In this document: positions 22,070 through 29,691 of the stretch, one piece after another
How the letters are laid out: every line of letters starts with the position of its first letter
How positions within the stretch are numbered: position 1 is the first letter of the stretch
Assembly (NCBI GenBank): GCA_031549565.1
Contig: JAVBPO010000066.1
Location: 1-29,691, forward strand
Length of the DNA stretch: 29,691 nt
Direction: 5' to 3'
Origin: JAVBSX01 sp031549565
GTDB lineage: Bacteria; Planctomycetota; Planctomycetia; Pirellulales; Thermoguttaceae
Position numbers and translations under genes: made by a program
The notes under the pieces: generated by a model
Seen by the model: only the letters and a program-made list of their open reading frames with translations
What the model was told of the DNA's origin: nothing
The model's database searches: none

Positions 22070-23560
22070 ATGATCTACGAAAATCTGGAAATTTGGTTCA
22101 TTACCGGTTCGCAACTCCTTTACGGCGAAGAAACGCTTCGGCAGGTCGATTCGCAATCGACCGCTTTGGTCGAAGGGCTCAACGCGTCAGGAGCCTTGCC
22201 GATTAAGATCGTTTACCAAGGGACGGTCAAAACCGCGACGGAAATTTCCGGCAAATTTCAGGAAGCGAACGACTCGAGCCGTTGCGTCGGAATCATCACG
22301 TGGATGCACACGTTTTCCCCCGCCAAAATGTGGATCGCCGGGCTCAAGTCGCTTCGCAAACCGCTTTTGCATCTGCATACGCAGTTTCAGCGTGAGATTC
22401 CGTGGAGCGAAATCGATATGGATTTCATGAATCTCAACCAAAGCGCCCACGGCGACCGCGAATTCGGGTACATCGTCAGCCGGATGAAAAAACCGCGCAA
22501 AGTCGTCGTCGGACATTGGCAGGATTCCGAAGTCCATGAGCGGATCGCCGTTTGGATGCGGGTTTGCGCCGGTTGGAACGATGCGCAAAATCTGCGGCTC
22601 ATTCGTTTCGGCGACAACATGAACAACGTCGCAGTCACCGACGGCGATCGCGTCGAAGCGGAAATCGCGCTCGGATACCACGTCGATTACTGTCCCGTCG
22701 GCAATCTGGCCGAAGTCGTTTCGCGGATCACGGAAACGGAAATCGATCGTCTGGTCGACGACTACGGCAAGCACTACGATTTTTCGCAGGACTGTCAGAA
22801 ATCCGGTCCGAAGCACGGACAAGTCCGCGAAGCGGCGCGAATCGAAATCGCGTTGCGACAAATCCTGGTCGAATGGAACGCAAAGGCGTTCACGACGAAT
22901 TTCGACGCCCTGCACGGTTTGAACCAGCTCCCGGGCCTTGCGTCGCAGCGGTTGATGGGGGAAGGGTACGGATTCGGAGCGGAAGGGGACTGGAAAACCG
23001 CCGCTCTGGTGCGATTGATGAAAGTGATGTCGCAAGGGCTTGGCGGCGGCTCGTCTTTCCTTGAAGATTACGTTTACCATTTCAAAGGAAAAGGCGCGTC
23101 GCTGCAAGCGCACATGCTCGAAATCTGTCCGACTCTGACGAAAGAGCGACCGCGTATTGACGTTCACGCGCTCGGAATCGGCGGAAAAGCGGACCCGGCC
23201 CGGCTCGTGTTCACCGCGGAGGTGGGGACGGGAATTACGGCGACCGTGGTCGACATGGGAGACCGATTCCGTATGATCGCCAACGAAGTCGACTGCCTCA
23301 AACCGGAAGCGGATCTGCCGAAACTGCCGGTCGCCCGAGCGTTCTGGACGCCGCGTCCCGACTTGAAGACCGCGGCTGCCGCCTGGATTTACGCCGGAGG
23401 AACGCATCACACGGCGTTTTCGTTCGCGTTAACCCGGGAGTACCTCGAAGATTACGCCGAAATCGCGGGAATCGAACTGCTCCTGATCGACGCAGCAACG
23501 ACGATTCCCGATTGGAAAAAGGAGTTGAGATTCAACGATGTCTATTATCGGAAGTCGTAG
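22070..23560 (+). CDS. araA: L-arabinose isomerase
   Basis: This 496-residue cytoplasmic enzyme converts L-arabinose to L-ribulose, the first step of bacterial arabinose use. The length matches the family (about 500). The four metal/catalytic residues are present: Glu 305 (GAEGDW), Glu 332 (FLEDY), His 348 (QAHMLEICP) and His 447 (GGTHHT). The N-terminus IWFITGSQLLYGEE is diagnostic. The start is the ATG at 22070; the frame is open upstream to 21716 but that part reads like non-coding leader. No SD is seen, and a hairpin ends 15 bases before the start. The araB and araD genes are absent, so the pathway is completed elsewhere. Confidence 0.95.
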   Translation: MIYENLEIWFITGSQLLYGEETLRQVDSQSTALVEGLNASGALPIKIVYQGTVKTATEISGKFQEANDSSRCVGIITWMHTFSPAKMWIAGLKSLRKPLLHLHTQFQREIPWSEIDMDFMNLNQSAHGDREFGYIVSRMKKPRKVVVGHWQDSEVHERIAVWMRVCAGWNDAQNLRLIRFGDNMNNVAVTDGDRVEAEIALGYHVDYCPVGNLAEVVSRITETEIDRLVDDYGKHYDFSQDCQKSGPKHGQVREAARIEIALRQILVEWNAKAFTTNFDALHGLNQLPGLASQRLMGEGYGFGAEGDWKTAALVRLMKVMSQGLGGGSSFLEDYVYHFKGKGASLQAHMLEICPTLTKERPRIDVHALGIGGKADPARLVFTAEVGTGITATVVDMGDRFRMIANEVDCLKPEADLPKLPVARAFWTPRPDLKTAAAAWIYAGGTHHTAFSFALTREYLEDYAEIAGIELLLIDAATTIPDWKKELRFNDVYYRKS

Positions 23561-23993
23561 TTGTACTACGCGAGTTCTATCCGAGTGGGAGATAGCCTTT
23601 AAAAACGAAACGGTCTAAACTTCGATGCATCCCTTGATTTTCCCTTGGCAAAGTCGTATAAGGTTATTCATGGCGTTTCTGTTTTCGGAGTTTGTTGACG
23701 TGCAATACCAATATAACCTCTCGTCAGCGAAACGTTTTTTTATTTCAAATTTGTGCTAATTCCTTTCGGCTCATTGGGTTGCGGCAACGCCCGCCTTAGG
23801 GAATATCAATTTCAAAATTTAACTTGCGCAGTACAAGTATTACCGGCATCCTTCTTCTCCCCGAATAGTTTCTCGAAGTCGCGACCAACCGGACGCGAAA
23901 CATCGTTCCGAGCGGTCGTTCGACTTGGCCGGCGGATTGCGGCCATGTGAATACCAGGCCAATACTTCATTGTCAGATCACAAGGATAAATTG
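23561..23993. other. Gene-free stretch
   Basis: No ORF, RNA gene or repeat is supported here. Small features are a CGTAG/CTACG hairpin just after araA (near 23558) and a possible weak promoter (TTGCGG near 23938, AATACT near 23962) for the DUF1559 gene. Confidence 0.4.
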
Positions 23994-25118
23994 ATGACAA
24001 AAATCAGCAGGAAAAAAAACAAATTATATAGATGTCCGAATAAAACAAGAGGTTTTACACTCGTGGAGCTTCTCGTCGTCATTGCCATCATCGGGATTTT
24101 GATCGCTCTTTTGCTTCCCGCCGTGCAAGCGGCGCGCGAAGCGGCCCGACGGATGCAGTGTACCAACCAACTCAAACAGATCACGCTGGCCTTGCACAAT
24201 TACCACGACGCGTGCAACTCGTTTCCCGCTGTCGGGGGGGATTTCGGCCAGAACAGTTGCGGCTACGCCTGGGCGAGCATTTTCGTCAACTTACTTCCTT
24301 ATTTAGAACAAACGGCTCGCGCGGAACTTTTCTCCTCGACGACGGACGGCTCTTATGCCTACAGCGGTATGTGGACGGCAACGACACAGGACGGATGTCG
24401 CGGCCCGCTCCAAACGTTCCTTTGTCCTTCCGATGGAACGCAGTTCAATTTCGTCAACGATCAACAAGTCGCGGCGACGAATTACGTCGTTTCCTACGGC
24501 GATTCCAACATCGGGGCGCACGTTCTCGGGAAAGATGGAAGACGCGGCCTAGTCGGGGGACAAAAGGTCTACCGCTCGATGGGGAGCATTACCGACGGAA
24601 CCTCCAACACGGCCGCATTCAGCGAAACACTGATCGGGACGAGCGGCACGGACACCAAACTCGGTCGCGCGATCGCCGAAGTACCGCCGACCGGAGTCCC
24701 GTGGATCGAAAACATCGGAGTCTGTGCGTCGAAACGAGGTCCGAACAAGACGGTTCTGAGCGTCAGGGATACTTCCCCGGGCGGTCGCGGCTGTTCGTTC
24801 GCTATGGGATCGGCCTTGTACGTGGGATTCATGACGATTTTGCCCCCCAACAGCCCGCACTGCTGCGACTTCGGTGGCGGCCCGGTGCATGACAGCGCTT
24901 CACTGTACAGCGCGGCCAGCAATCACACCGGTGGTGTCAATTTGAGTTTGTGCGACGGGTCCGTCCGGTTCGTTTCCGATACGATCAACGCACTGTCGAC
25001 GGGAATTGATTTGTCGACGGTCGGCGATCCCGGGAAGGACGGAGCCGGCGGTATGAGTCCTTTCGGCGTTTGGGGAGCCTGCGGGTCGATCAACGGCGGC
25101 GAATCCACGTCACTCTAA
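23994..25118 (+). CDS. DUF1559 protein with type IV pilin-like N-terminus
   Basis: The 374-residue product starts at ATG 23994, preceded by AAGGA with a 7-base gap. RGFTLVELLVVIAIIG at 19-34 is a prepilin cleavage and methylation motif (cleavage after Gly 20, Glu at +5). PAVQAAREAARR follows, as in nearly all DUF1559 proteins. The C-terminus has the H-X9-DG motif (NHTGGVNLSLCDGSVRF). These proteins exist in tens to hundreds of copies in planctomycetes and are thought to be pseudopilin-like surface or secretion components. The function of individual copies is unknown. The small lipoprotein gene starts 16 bases after the stop, so the two are probably one operon. Confidence 0.93.
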   Translation: MTKISRKKNKLYRCPNKTRGFTLVELLVVIAIIGILIALLLPAVQAAREAARRMQCTNQLKQITLALHNYHDACNSFPAVGGDFGQNSCGYAWASIFVNLLPYLEQTARAELFSSTTDGSYAYSGMWTATTQDGCRGPLQTFLCPSDGTQFNFVNDQQVAATNYVVSYGDSNIGAHVLGKDGRRGLVGGQKVYRSMGSITDGTSNTAAFSETLIGTSGTDTKLGRAIAEVPPTGVPWIENIGVCASKRGPNKTVLSVRDTSPGGRGCSFAMGSALYVGFMTILPPNSPHCCDFGGGPVHDSASLYSAASNHTGGVNLSLCDGSVRFVSDTINALSTGIDLSTVGDPGKDGAGGMSPFGVWGACGSINGGESTSL

Positions 25119-25134
25119 TTTCTCCTCGCACTCA

Positions 25135-25650
25135 ATGATGAAAAGACTACAAATGATTCGTTACGCCGCTTTTTCGGCGGTGCTTGTACTTTTGTTTTCG
25201 GGATGCCAAAAAGCGCCGACAGGGTTTCCCAACGTCGTACCCTGCAGGATCACCGTCGTCAAGGATGGCGATCCGCTCCCGCAAACGACCGTGATTCTCG
25301 TTTCCGACTCTCCGAAAGAGTGGTTTTCTTCCGGGGAAACCGACGCTTCGGGAAAGACGGAAATCAATACGACATTGAGTAATTTTTCTCGATCCGGAGC
25401 ACCGGAAGGACATTATAAAGTGACACTCAACCAAATTCCTCAGCTCAAGGAAACCAAGTCGCAACAGGAACTGTTCGACATGCCGGCTTCGGAAAAGGCC
25501 GCTTATATTGCCAAACAGGAAAAGCTCATCCGGGAATCGCGGGCCTTTCCGTTGGAATTCGAGAGTCATGTCACCACGCCGATTGAAATCGATGTGAAAA
25601 AAGGGGAACCGGCCCTGACGATCGACGTCGCCCAGTGGATGGAAAAGTAA
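25135..25650 (+). CDS. Small lipoprotein with transthyretin-like domain
   Basis: The 171-residue product has a lipoprotein signal: a hydrophobic run ending LFSGC (lipobox, Cys 24). CRITVVKDGDPLPQTTVILVS and GETDASGKTEINTTL then resemble the carboxypeptidase-regulatory/transthyretin-like beta-sandwich. Such lipoproteins often follow DUF1559 genes in planctomycetes, which suggests a shared surface role. Two adjacent ATGs (25135, 25138) are possible starts, without a clear SD. A weak AT-rich hairpin with T-run follows near 25656-25675. Confidence 0.8.
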   Translation: MMKRLQMIRYAAFSAVLVLLFSGCQKAPTGFPNVVPCRITVVKDGDPLPQTTVILVSDSPKEWFSSGETDASGKTEINTTLSNFSRSGAPEGHYKVTLNQIPQLKETKSQQELFDMPASEKAAYIAKQEKLIRESRAFPLEFESHVTTPIEIDVKKGEPALTIDVAQWMEK

Positions 25651-25738
25651 AGGGAAGAAATTTTCTTTTTTTCCTGTTGGTTTTTTGCCTGTTTCGAACA
25701 CTTGTTGATAAGTGAGGAAAACCCTGGTTCTTATCGAA

Positions 25739-25825
25739 GTGGGAAACAAGAGAAAAAGCTGCTCAGGCGACCGGGATTCGTTCGGACGTATCGTCCGTCA
25801 ATACCAAGGGATCGTCAGTTTCATG
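25739..25825 (+). pseudogene. Remnant of an ECF sigma factor region 2
   Basis: In frame with and directly before the phosphatase, the codons read SCSGDRDSFGRIVRQYQ and then GIVSF. This matches the start of ECF sigma factors (GD-x-x-A/S-F/Y-x-x-V-R-x-Y-Q-x-x-V); the intact factor in this window has QGDKAAYAEVVRHYQSLVS. The similarity stops at the phosphatase ATG. The frame upstream is open only to the TAA at 25709. It is either a decayed gene end joined here or an unusual N-terminal extension started from GTG 25712 or 25739. Confidence 0.5.
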
Positions 25826-27754
25826 TTTAAAACGGTTCGATCTAAATTACTTTTTTGGATTCTCCTGCCGCTGTTGGTGGTCTATGGATCCGTGGCGGTC
25901 TTTGAAACACGCCGCCAGGTTCAAGTCGCCTTGGACGACGCCACGCGACTGCTCCGTGAATCGGTCGAAACCCGGGCCGCCCGCTGCGACACCGAATTCG
26001 CCGAAGTCGCCGCGATGCTGCAAACGGTCCTGAATTGGTTCGCGGACCATCCGACGCCGCCGGAAACCGACGTCGGTCCCTTCCTGACCCGCGGCGTCGA
26101 CAACAACCAACGCTTGCTCGGACTCGGCATCTCCTACGAAGCGAATGTGTTCGAACCGGAAAAGGAATTTTTCGAGTACTATTATTATCGGAACGACAAA
26201 GAGATAATCGTTCCGCAAACCGAAACGAGCGATTTCGAGTACCGAACCCGCGATTGGTACGTCCAAGCGGTCAAGGCGCAACGGAGCGTGTGGGGCGAAC
26301 CGTACATCGGCAACTTTCCGGTTGGTGTCAAGATGTGTTCCCATTCCGCCCCGCTTTTTCAGGGGGAAAAACTGTTCGGCGTCCTGATCGCGGACCTTTC
26401 GTTGTCGGAAATCGAAAAAATCGTCCAATCCGATCCGCCGCCGAAAACCTGGTTCACGCTCGTCAGTCCGACCGGCAAGATCATCTCCGACGCCGACGAT
26501 TCGCTCCTGATCCAGGAGTCGCTGTTCACTCTCGCCGGGAAAGCCAGCCGCGACGACTTCGCTGATTACGCGACGAAAATGCTGCAAGGAACCGAGCCGC
26601 TTAAGCGGATCGTTCCGTTGCCGAGCGAATTTCCGTCGAAAAAACCGATGAGCGACGGCCAAGCGTTCTGGTTCGTCGCCGCGCCGCTGAAGGAAACCGG
26701 TTGGACTCTTTTGGCGACGACGCCGGAATCGGCCATTTTGCAGCCGATTTACACGAGACTCTGGAAGCAGCATCTTGTTTTTCTCTTTGCGCTGGTGCTG
26801 ATCGTCGGCGTCGTCGTTGCCGTGACATCACGTTTGGCGGCGTCGCTGAAGCGTTTGACCGGTTTTGCCGACGAACTTGCCAAGGGAAACCTCGACGCCC
26901 GAATCAATGGAAATCCGTCCAACGACGAACTCGGGCGACTGACGCGGCATTTCGATAAAATGGTCGACGACCTGAAAACGAACATCGACGCCCGAATGAA
27001 GGAAAGTCTCGCCCGAAAAGCGGTCGAGGAGGAACTCCGGGTCGCGCGGCGGATTCAAACGTCGCTGCTTCCCCATTCGTTCCCGCCGTTTCCGCACCGC
27101 AAGGAGTTTGAATTGTACGCCAAGAACGAACCGGCGGCGTTCATCGCGGGAGACTTTTTCGACTTTTTCTTCCTCGAAGAGAACAAGCTCGGTATCGTGA
27201 TCGCCGACGTTTCCGGACACGGCGTTCCGGCGGCGATGTTCATGGCGGTCGCCCGAACGGCGCTGCGAAATTTCGCGGTACCGGATCAATCCCCGCGAGA
27301 AATGATTCGGCAGACCAATGAAGTCCTCGCAAAAGACAACGACGATGGCATGTTCGTCACCGCGTTCTTCGCCTGTTACCAAGTCGACACCGGTGATTTG
27401 ACGTACGTCAATGCCGGGCATAATCCGCCGTACATCCTCCGCGAGGATCGCGGTTTGGAACCGCTGTCGTCCACGGGAACGCTCCTGGCGGCGTTTGGCG
27501 ACATCGACTTCGATGAACGGACGGTCAATATTCGTCGCGGCGACGCCCTGGTGCTTTTCACGGACGGCGTCACGGAAGCCCACGCGGAAGCGTTCAACTA
27601 TTTTTCCGGCGAAAAGCGACTCGAAACGCTTCTTTCGGCGCTGCGCGGCGAAAGCGTGGAAACGATCGCCAACGTCGTTCTGCGCAATGTCGAGGACCAC
27701 TCCCAAGGCGAACGGCACGACGACGTCACGATTGTCGTGCTGAAACGAAATTAA
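25823..27754 (+). CDS. Membrane sensor SpoIIE-type protein phosphatase (dCache-HAMP-PP2C)
   Basis: The product is 643 residues from ATG 25823 (AAGGGA about 11 bases upstream). A first membrane helix (about 8-27) follows MFKTVRSK. An extracytoplasmic dCache-like sensor spans about 30-305, with TRDWYVQAVKAQRSVWGEPY and VGVKMCSHSAPLF. A second helix lies near 314-334, and HAMP (about 335-390) leads to VARRIQTSLLP. The RsbU/SpoIIE PP2C domain has the metal-binding Asp in AGDFFDFF (near 442), IADVSGHGVPAAMF (near 458-471) and LVLFTDGVTEAHA (near 576-588). It probably dephosphorylates an anti-anti-sigma factor in response to an external ligand. No STAS or anti-sigma partner is next to it. Confidence 0.9.
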   Translation: MFKTVRSKLLFWILLPLLVVYGSVAVFETRRQVQVALDDATRLLRESVETRAARCDTEFAEVAAMLQTVLNWFADHPTPPETDVGPFLTRGVDNNQRLLGLGISYEANVFEPEKEFFEYYYYRNDKEIIVPQTETSDFEYRTRDWYVQAVKAQRSVWGEPYIGNFPVGVKMCSHSAPLFQGEKLFGVLIADLSLSEIEKIVQSDPPPKTWFTLVSPTGKIISDADDSLLIQESLFTLAGKASRDDFADYATKMLQGTEPLKRIVPLPSEFPSKKPMSDGQAFWFVAAPLKETGWTLLATTPESAILQPIYTRLWKQHLVFLFALVLIVGVVVAVTSRLAASLKRLTGFADELAKGNLDARINGNPSNDELGRLTRHFDKMVDDLKTNIDARMKESLARKAVEEELRVARRIQTSLLPHSFPPFPHRKEFELYAKNEPAAFIAGDFFDFFFLEENKLGIVIADVSGHGVPAAMFMAVARTALRNFAVPDQSPREMIRQTNEVLAKDNDDGMFVTAFFACYQVDTGDLTYVNAGHNPPYILREDRGLEPLSSTGTLLAAFGDIDFDERTVNIRRGDALVLFTDGVTEAHAEAFNYFSGEKRLETLLSALRGESVETIANVVLRNVEDHSQGERHDDVTIVVLKRN

Positions 27755-27812
27755 AGTGAACTTTTGCGGTTGAAGCGTTCGGTTCCCGCGGGATCGAGCG
27801 GAGTCCTCCCCT

Positions 27813-28844
27813 TCAAACGAACCCCTTTTTTCGGAACCATTCCCAAGTGATTTGCAGCCCTTGTCGCAGGGGCACCGGGGTGTAACCGAGTTCGGCCTTC
27901 GCTTTTTCGCACGAATACGCCCAATCGACCAAGAATGTCCTCACCCAGCCGGGAGTGATTCGCGGGTAGACTCCGAAGATTTCCGCTTTTTTTTTCTGAA
28001 ACCACGAAAAGAGAAGCGGACCGGGTTTGAGCAGGGGAAATTTCCAACGCTTCCGACCGCTCACCTCGTCGATCAAGTTCAACAATTCCCGATACGAAAC
28101 GTTTTCACCGCCAAGAATGTATCGTTCGCCGATACGCCCCTTTTCCATCGCCAACAGGTGTCCCAAAGCGACATCGTCGACGAGACCGTAGTTACCGACG
28201 TTGATTCCGCGATTCGGCAGGAAGGGGGCTTTTCCTCTCACGTAATCGAGCACCAACCGTGTTGCCGCGTTTCCTTCGGACATCAGTCCGGGACCGTACA
28301 CCCGCGTCGGGTTGACGATCACCAACGGCAGTCCGTCTTGCGCTTGGCGAAGAGCTTCCCGCTCGGCCGCCGCTTTCGTTTCCTCGTATTCCGTGAAATA
28401 ATGATCCACTAATCGCGGTGGACTGTTTTCGTCCCGAATTTCTCCCGGTTCCGAGGGGCCCAGCGTTACGATCGTCGAGGTCCAGACGATTTTTTGCACC
28501 TGAAATTCCCTGGCGACCTGAAAGACGTTTTGCGTCGCCTCGACGTTCAGCCGAGTGAAGACGCTCGGGTCCGGCGACCAATTTTTCGCGTATGCCGCCA
28601 AATGGAAAACAAGATCGCACCCCTCCATGCCTCGACGCAACGACTCGGGATCGGAAATATCGCCGGGAACGAACTGAAAATTCGGTTGCTCACCGAGTCG
28701 CTCCAGAACCGCGACGCGATCAGGCGACATTGATCCGTTCTGCTGTCGGGAAAAACCGCGGACGCAAAACCCCCGCTGTAAAAGAATCTCGACTAATTTC
28801 GAGCCGATAAAACCGGTCGCGCCGGTTACAAAGATCGTTTTCAT
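27813..28844 (-). CDS. NAD-dependent epimerase/dehydratase (extended SDR)
   Basis: The product is 343 residues from ATG 28844; an adjacent GTG at 28847 is the alternative. The Rossmann motif GATGFIG is at 8-14. The catalytic Tyr and Lys lie in YEETK, with the Ser/Thr in VWTSTIVTLG. NPTRVYGPG matches the dihydroflavonol reductase/nucleoside-diphosphate-sugar epimerase branch, which includes HpnA-like proteins. The C-terminus AKAELGYTPVPLRQGLQITW is typical. The substrate cannot be told from the sequence. The gene converges on the phosphatase gene. A terminator-like hairpin with T-run ends 13 bases before its start, so it probably has its own promoter; a TATAAT lies inside that hairpin's loop. 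Confidence 0.88.
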   Translation of the reverse strand: MKTIFVTGATGFIGSKLVEILLQRGFCVRGFSRQQNGSMSPDRVAVLERLGEQPNFQFVPGDISDPESLRRGMEGCDLVFHLAAYAKNWSPDPSVFTRLNVEATQNVFQVAREFQVQKIVWTSTIVTLGPSEPGEIRDENSPPRLVDHYFTEYEETKAAAEREALRQAQDGLPLVIVNPTRVYGPGLMSEGNAATRLVLDYVRGKAPFLPNRGINVGNYGLVDDVALGHLLAMEKGRIGERYILGGENVSYRELLNLIDEVSGRKRWKFPLLKPGPLLFSWFQKKKAEIFGVYPRITPGWVRTFLVDWAYSCEKAKAELGYTPVPLRQGLQITWEWFRKKGFV

Positions 28845-28857
28845 CACTCTCGACGGG

Positions 28858-28937
28858 AAAAAAGACGACGGTCGGCAGACCTCAGACGACAGGAATTATA
28901 TCCGCCCCCTAAATCTGCCGTCTGCCGTCTGCCGTCT
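28858..28937 (-). terminator. Hairpin with TCTGCCG repeats and T-run
   Basis: Three tandem TCTGCCG units plus TCT (28914-28937) can pair with 28863-28880 (about 13 of 18 positions). TTTTTT follows on the minus strand. It probably ends the DUF3467 transcript. The loop holds TATAAT (28900-28895, minus strand), a possible -10 box for the epimerase gene. Confidence 0.55.
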
Positions 28938-28940
28938 ACT

Positions 28941-29285
28941 CTAGTGCGTCCGAACGCGTTTCTGGACGTCGATTTCAAGGACGCCAAATGTCGCTTCGTG
29001 TCGCTGAACGGTCATCTGCAACGCGTGCAGCATCCGTTTGGCGGTGTAGAAATTCGTAATAATCCGCTGCGTGACCGGAATCGGCGTATTCGGAATACCG
29101 ATCGGTTGCGGATTGAGACCAAAATCGATGATGAGCTCTTCCGGAGTTCCGGTTACCCGGCAGAAGTTGGCGTAGGTCGCCATCACTTTCGAATCGTCGA
29201 TTTGAATCGTCGCACGCTGCGGCTGTTGGCCTTCGGCGGGAGCGGCGTTTTGTTCGGGAGCGGCATTTTCTTGGGGTTCAGACAC
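28941..29285 (-). CDS. DUF3467 protein
   Basis: The 114-residue product uses a GTG start at 29285, fixed by AAGGAG 6 bases upstream. The first 22 residues are polar, rich in Ala, Pro, Glu and Gln (NAAPEQNAAPAEGQQPQ). The rest is the DUF3467 domain: YANFCRVTGTPEELIIDFGL, a short insert, then RIITNFYTAKRMLHAL and FGVLEID. It is a small cytoplasmic protein of unknown role found in many bacteria. It is followed by a terminator and then the epimerase gene. Confidence 0.88.
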   Translation of the reverse strand: MSEPQENAAPEQNAAPAEGQQPQRATIQIDDSKVMATYANFCRVTGTPEELIIDFGLNPQPIGIPNTPIPVTQRIITNFYTAKRMLHALQMTVQRHEATFGVLEIDVQKRVRTH

Positions 29286-29596
29286 GGATAACTCCTTTTT
29301 TCGTTAAGGGTTCACAACAATCTCGAGAAAACGGTCGCACGAAACGCCGAACCGAGTTGTATTCATGGGTTAATATTGCACCTTTGACACGGCGAACGTG
29401 AGAAAAGTTCCTCTAATCCATCAGCAGGATCGTCTTTCGACCGGCGAAAGATTAAGGCTTTTGAATTTCGGCGTAAAACTTTATCTAACCGTTACATTGT
29501 ACCGAAAGAACGTCAAAAAAACAAGAGCCGTGATTTTTATGTGTAAACACGGGTGCGCGCAAATTTCCTTGTCTGTTTGGGCAAAATAGGGTGTCA
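29286..29596. other. Gene-free stretch
   Basis: No gene or RNA is supported. A TAACCGTTACA segment near 29487 repeats the core of the araA operator-like dyad but lacks one outer position. No clear promoter for the DUF3467 gene was found. Confidence 0.4.
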
Positions 29597-29691
29597 TGTC
29601 ATGCTGAGGTATTCCGAAGCATCTGGTTTCAAGCCGTGTTCGCAACATAATGCGTGTTGCCGGATGCACCAGATTCTTCCCTCCGTGAGTA
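29597..29691. repeat. Palindromic intergenic repeat, copy C (cut by window end)
   Basis: The left arm begins TGTCATGCTGAG, with CCGAAGCATCTGG to 29625. The right arm begins CCAGATTCTTCC near 29669 and reads CCGTGAGTA at the end, matching the longer arm type of copy B. The expected closing CTCAGAATGACA lies beyond the window. Confidence 0.75.

Noticed and set aside
29398..29589. 63-codon plus-strand frame
   Set aside because: It has a GTG start without SD or promoter and a product without features, next to a repeat.
1..29691. CRISPR array, prophage or insertion sequence
   Set aside because: No regularly spaced direct repeats, cas-like, integrase, transposase or phage structural genes are present. 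The repeats seen are short hairpins and palindromes without ORFs.

Overview
The window looks like a chromosomal segment of a planctomycete (Planctomycetota, probably Pirellulales or a relative). The basis is gene content: a DUF1559 protein with a type IV pilin-like N-terminus, a secreted HzsA-related tri-CXXCH protein, DUF1080, ThuA and Tat-exported Gfo/Idh/MocA sugar enzymes, a secreted PQQ-propeller protein, and an ECF sigma factor fused to a large membrane/TPR tail. Gaps between genes are long, and ribosome binding sites are mixed: about half the genes have a Shine-Dalgarno (SD) sequence and the rest have none. I see no rRNA, CRISPR array, integrase, transposase or phage gene.

Layout. 1-1115: a palindromic repeat, a promoter reading straight into a tiny ORF, a small secreted cysteine-rich protein and a terminator-like palindrome. 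1116-4922 (minus strand): dnaX, a secreted DUF1080 protein, a UbiA-family prenyltransferase and tRNA-Gln(CUG) with its promoter. 5459-7390 (plus): PQQ-propeller protein. 7466-10435 (minus): large HzsA-like tri-CXXCH protein. 10972-12402 (plus): flgM and mtnA. 12403-13313: no standard gene, but an apparent minus-strand unit with promoter, two small ORFs, a structured stretch and a Rho-independent terminator. 13314-21893 (plus): dgkA, a ThuA/TIM-barrel fusion, a Tat-exported Gfo/Idh/MocA oxidoreductase, a secreted HEAT-repeat protein and the ECF sigma/membrane/TPR fusion. 22070-27754 (plus): araA with a candidate operator, a DUF1559 protein, a small lipoprotein and a sensor SpoIIE-type phosphatase with a sigma-like coding remnant at its 5' end. 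27813-29285 (minus): an NAD-dependent epimerase and a DUF3467 protein. The window ends inside another palindromic repeat.

How the genes fit together. Sugar metabolism is the clearest theme: DUF1080, ThuA/TIM, Gfo/Idh and araA. The first three carry export signals, which suggests oxidative sugar processing outside the cytoplasm. Signalling is the second theme: a membrane-tethered sigma factor, FlgM and a dCache-HAMP-SpoIIE phosphatase. The gaps hold several families of hairpin or palindromic repeats. Two families sit 11-15 bases upstream of the start codons of genes that have no SD. At least three starts lie 6-7 bases after a -10 box, so some mRNAs are probably leaderless.
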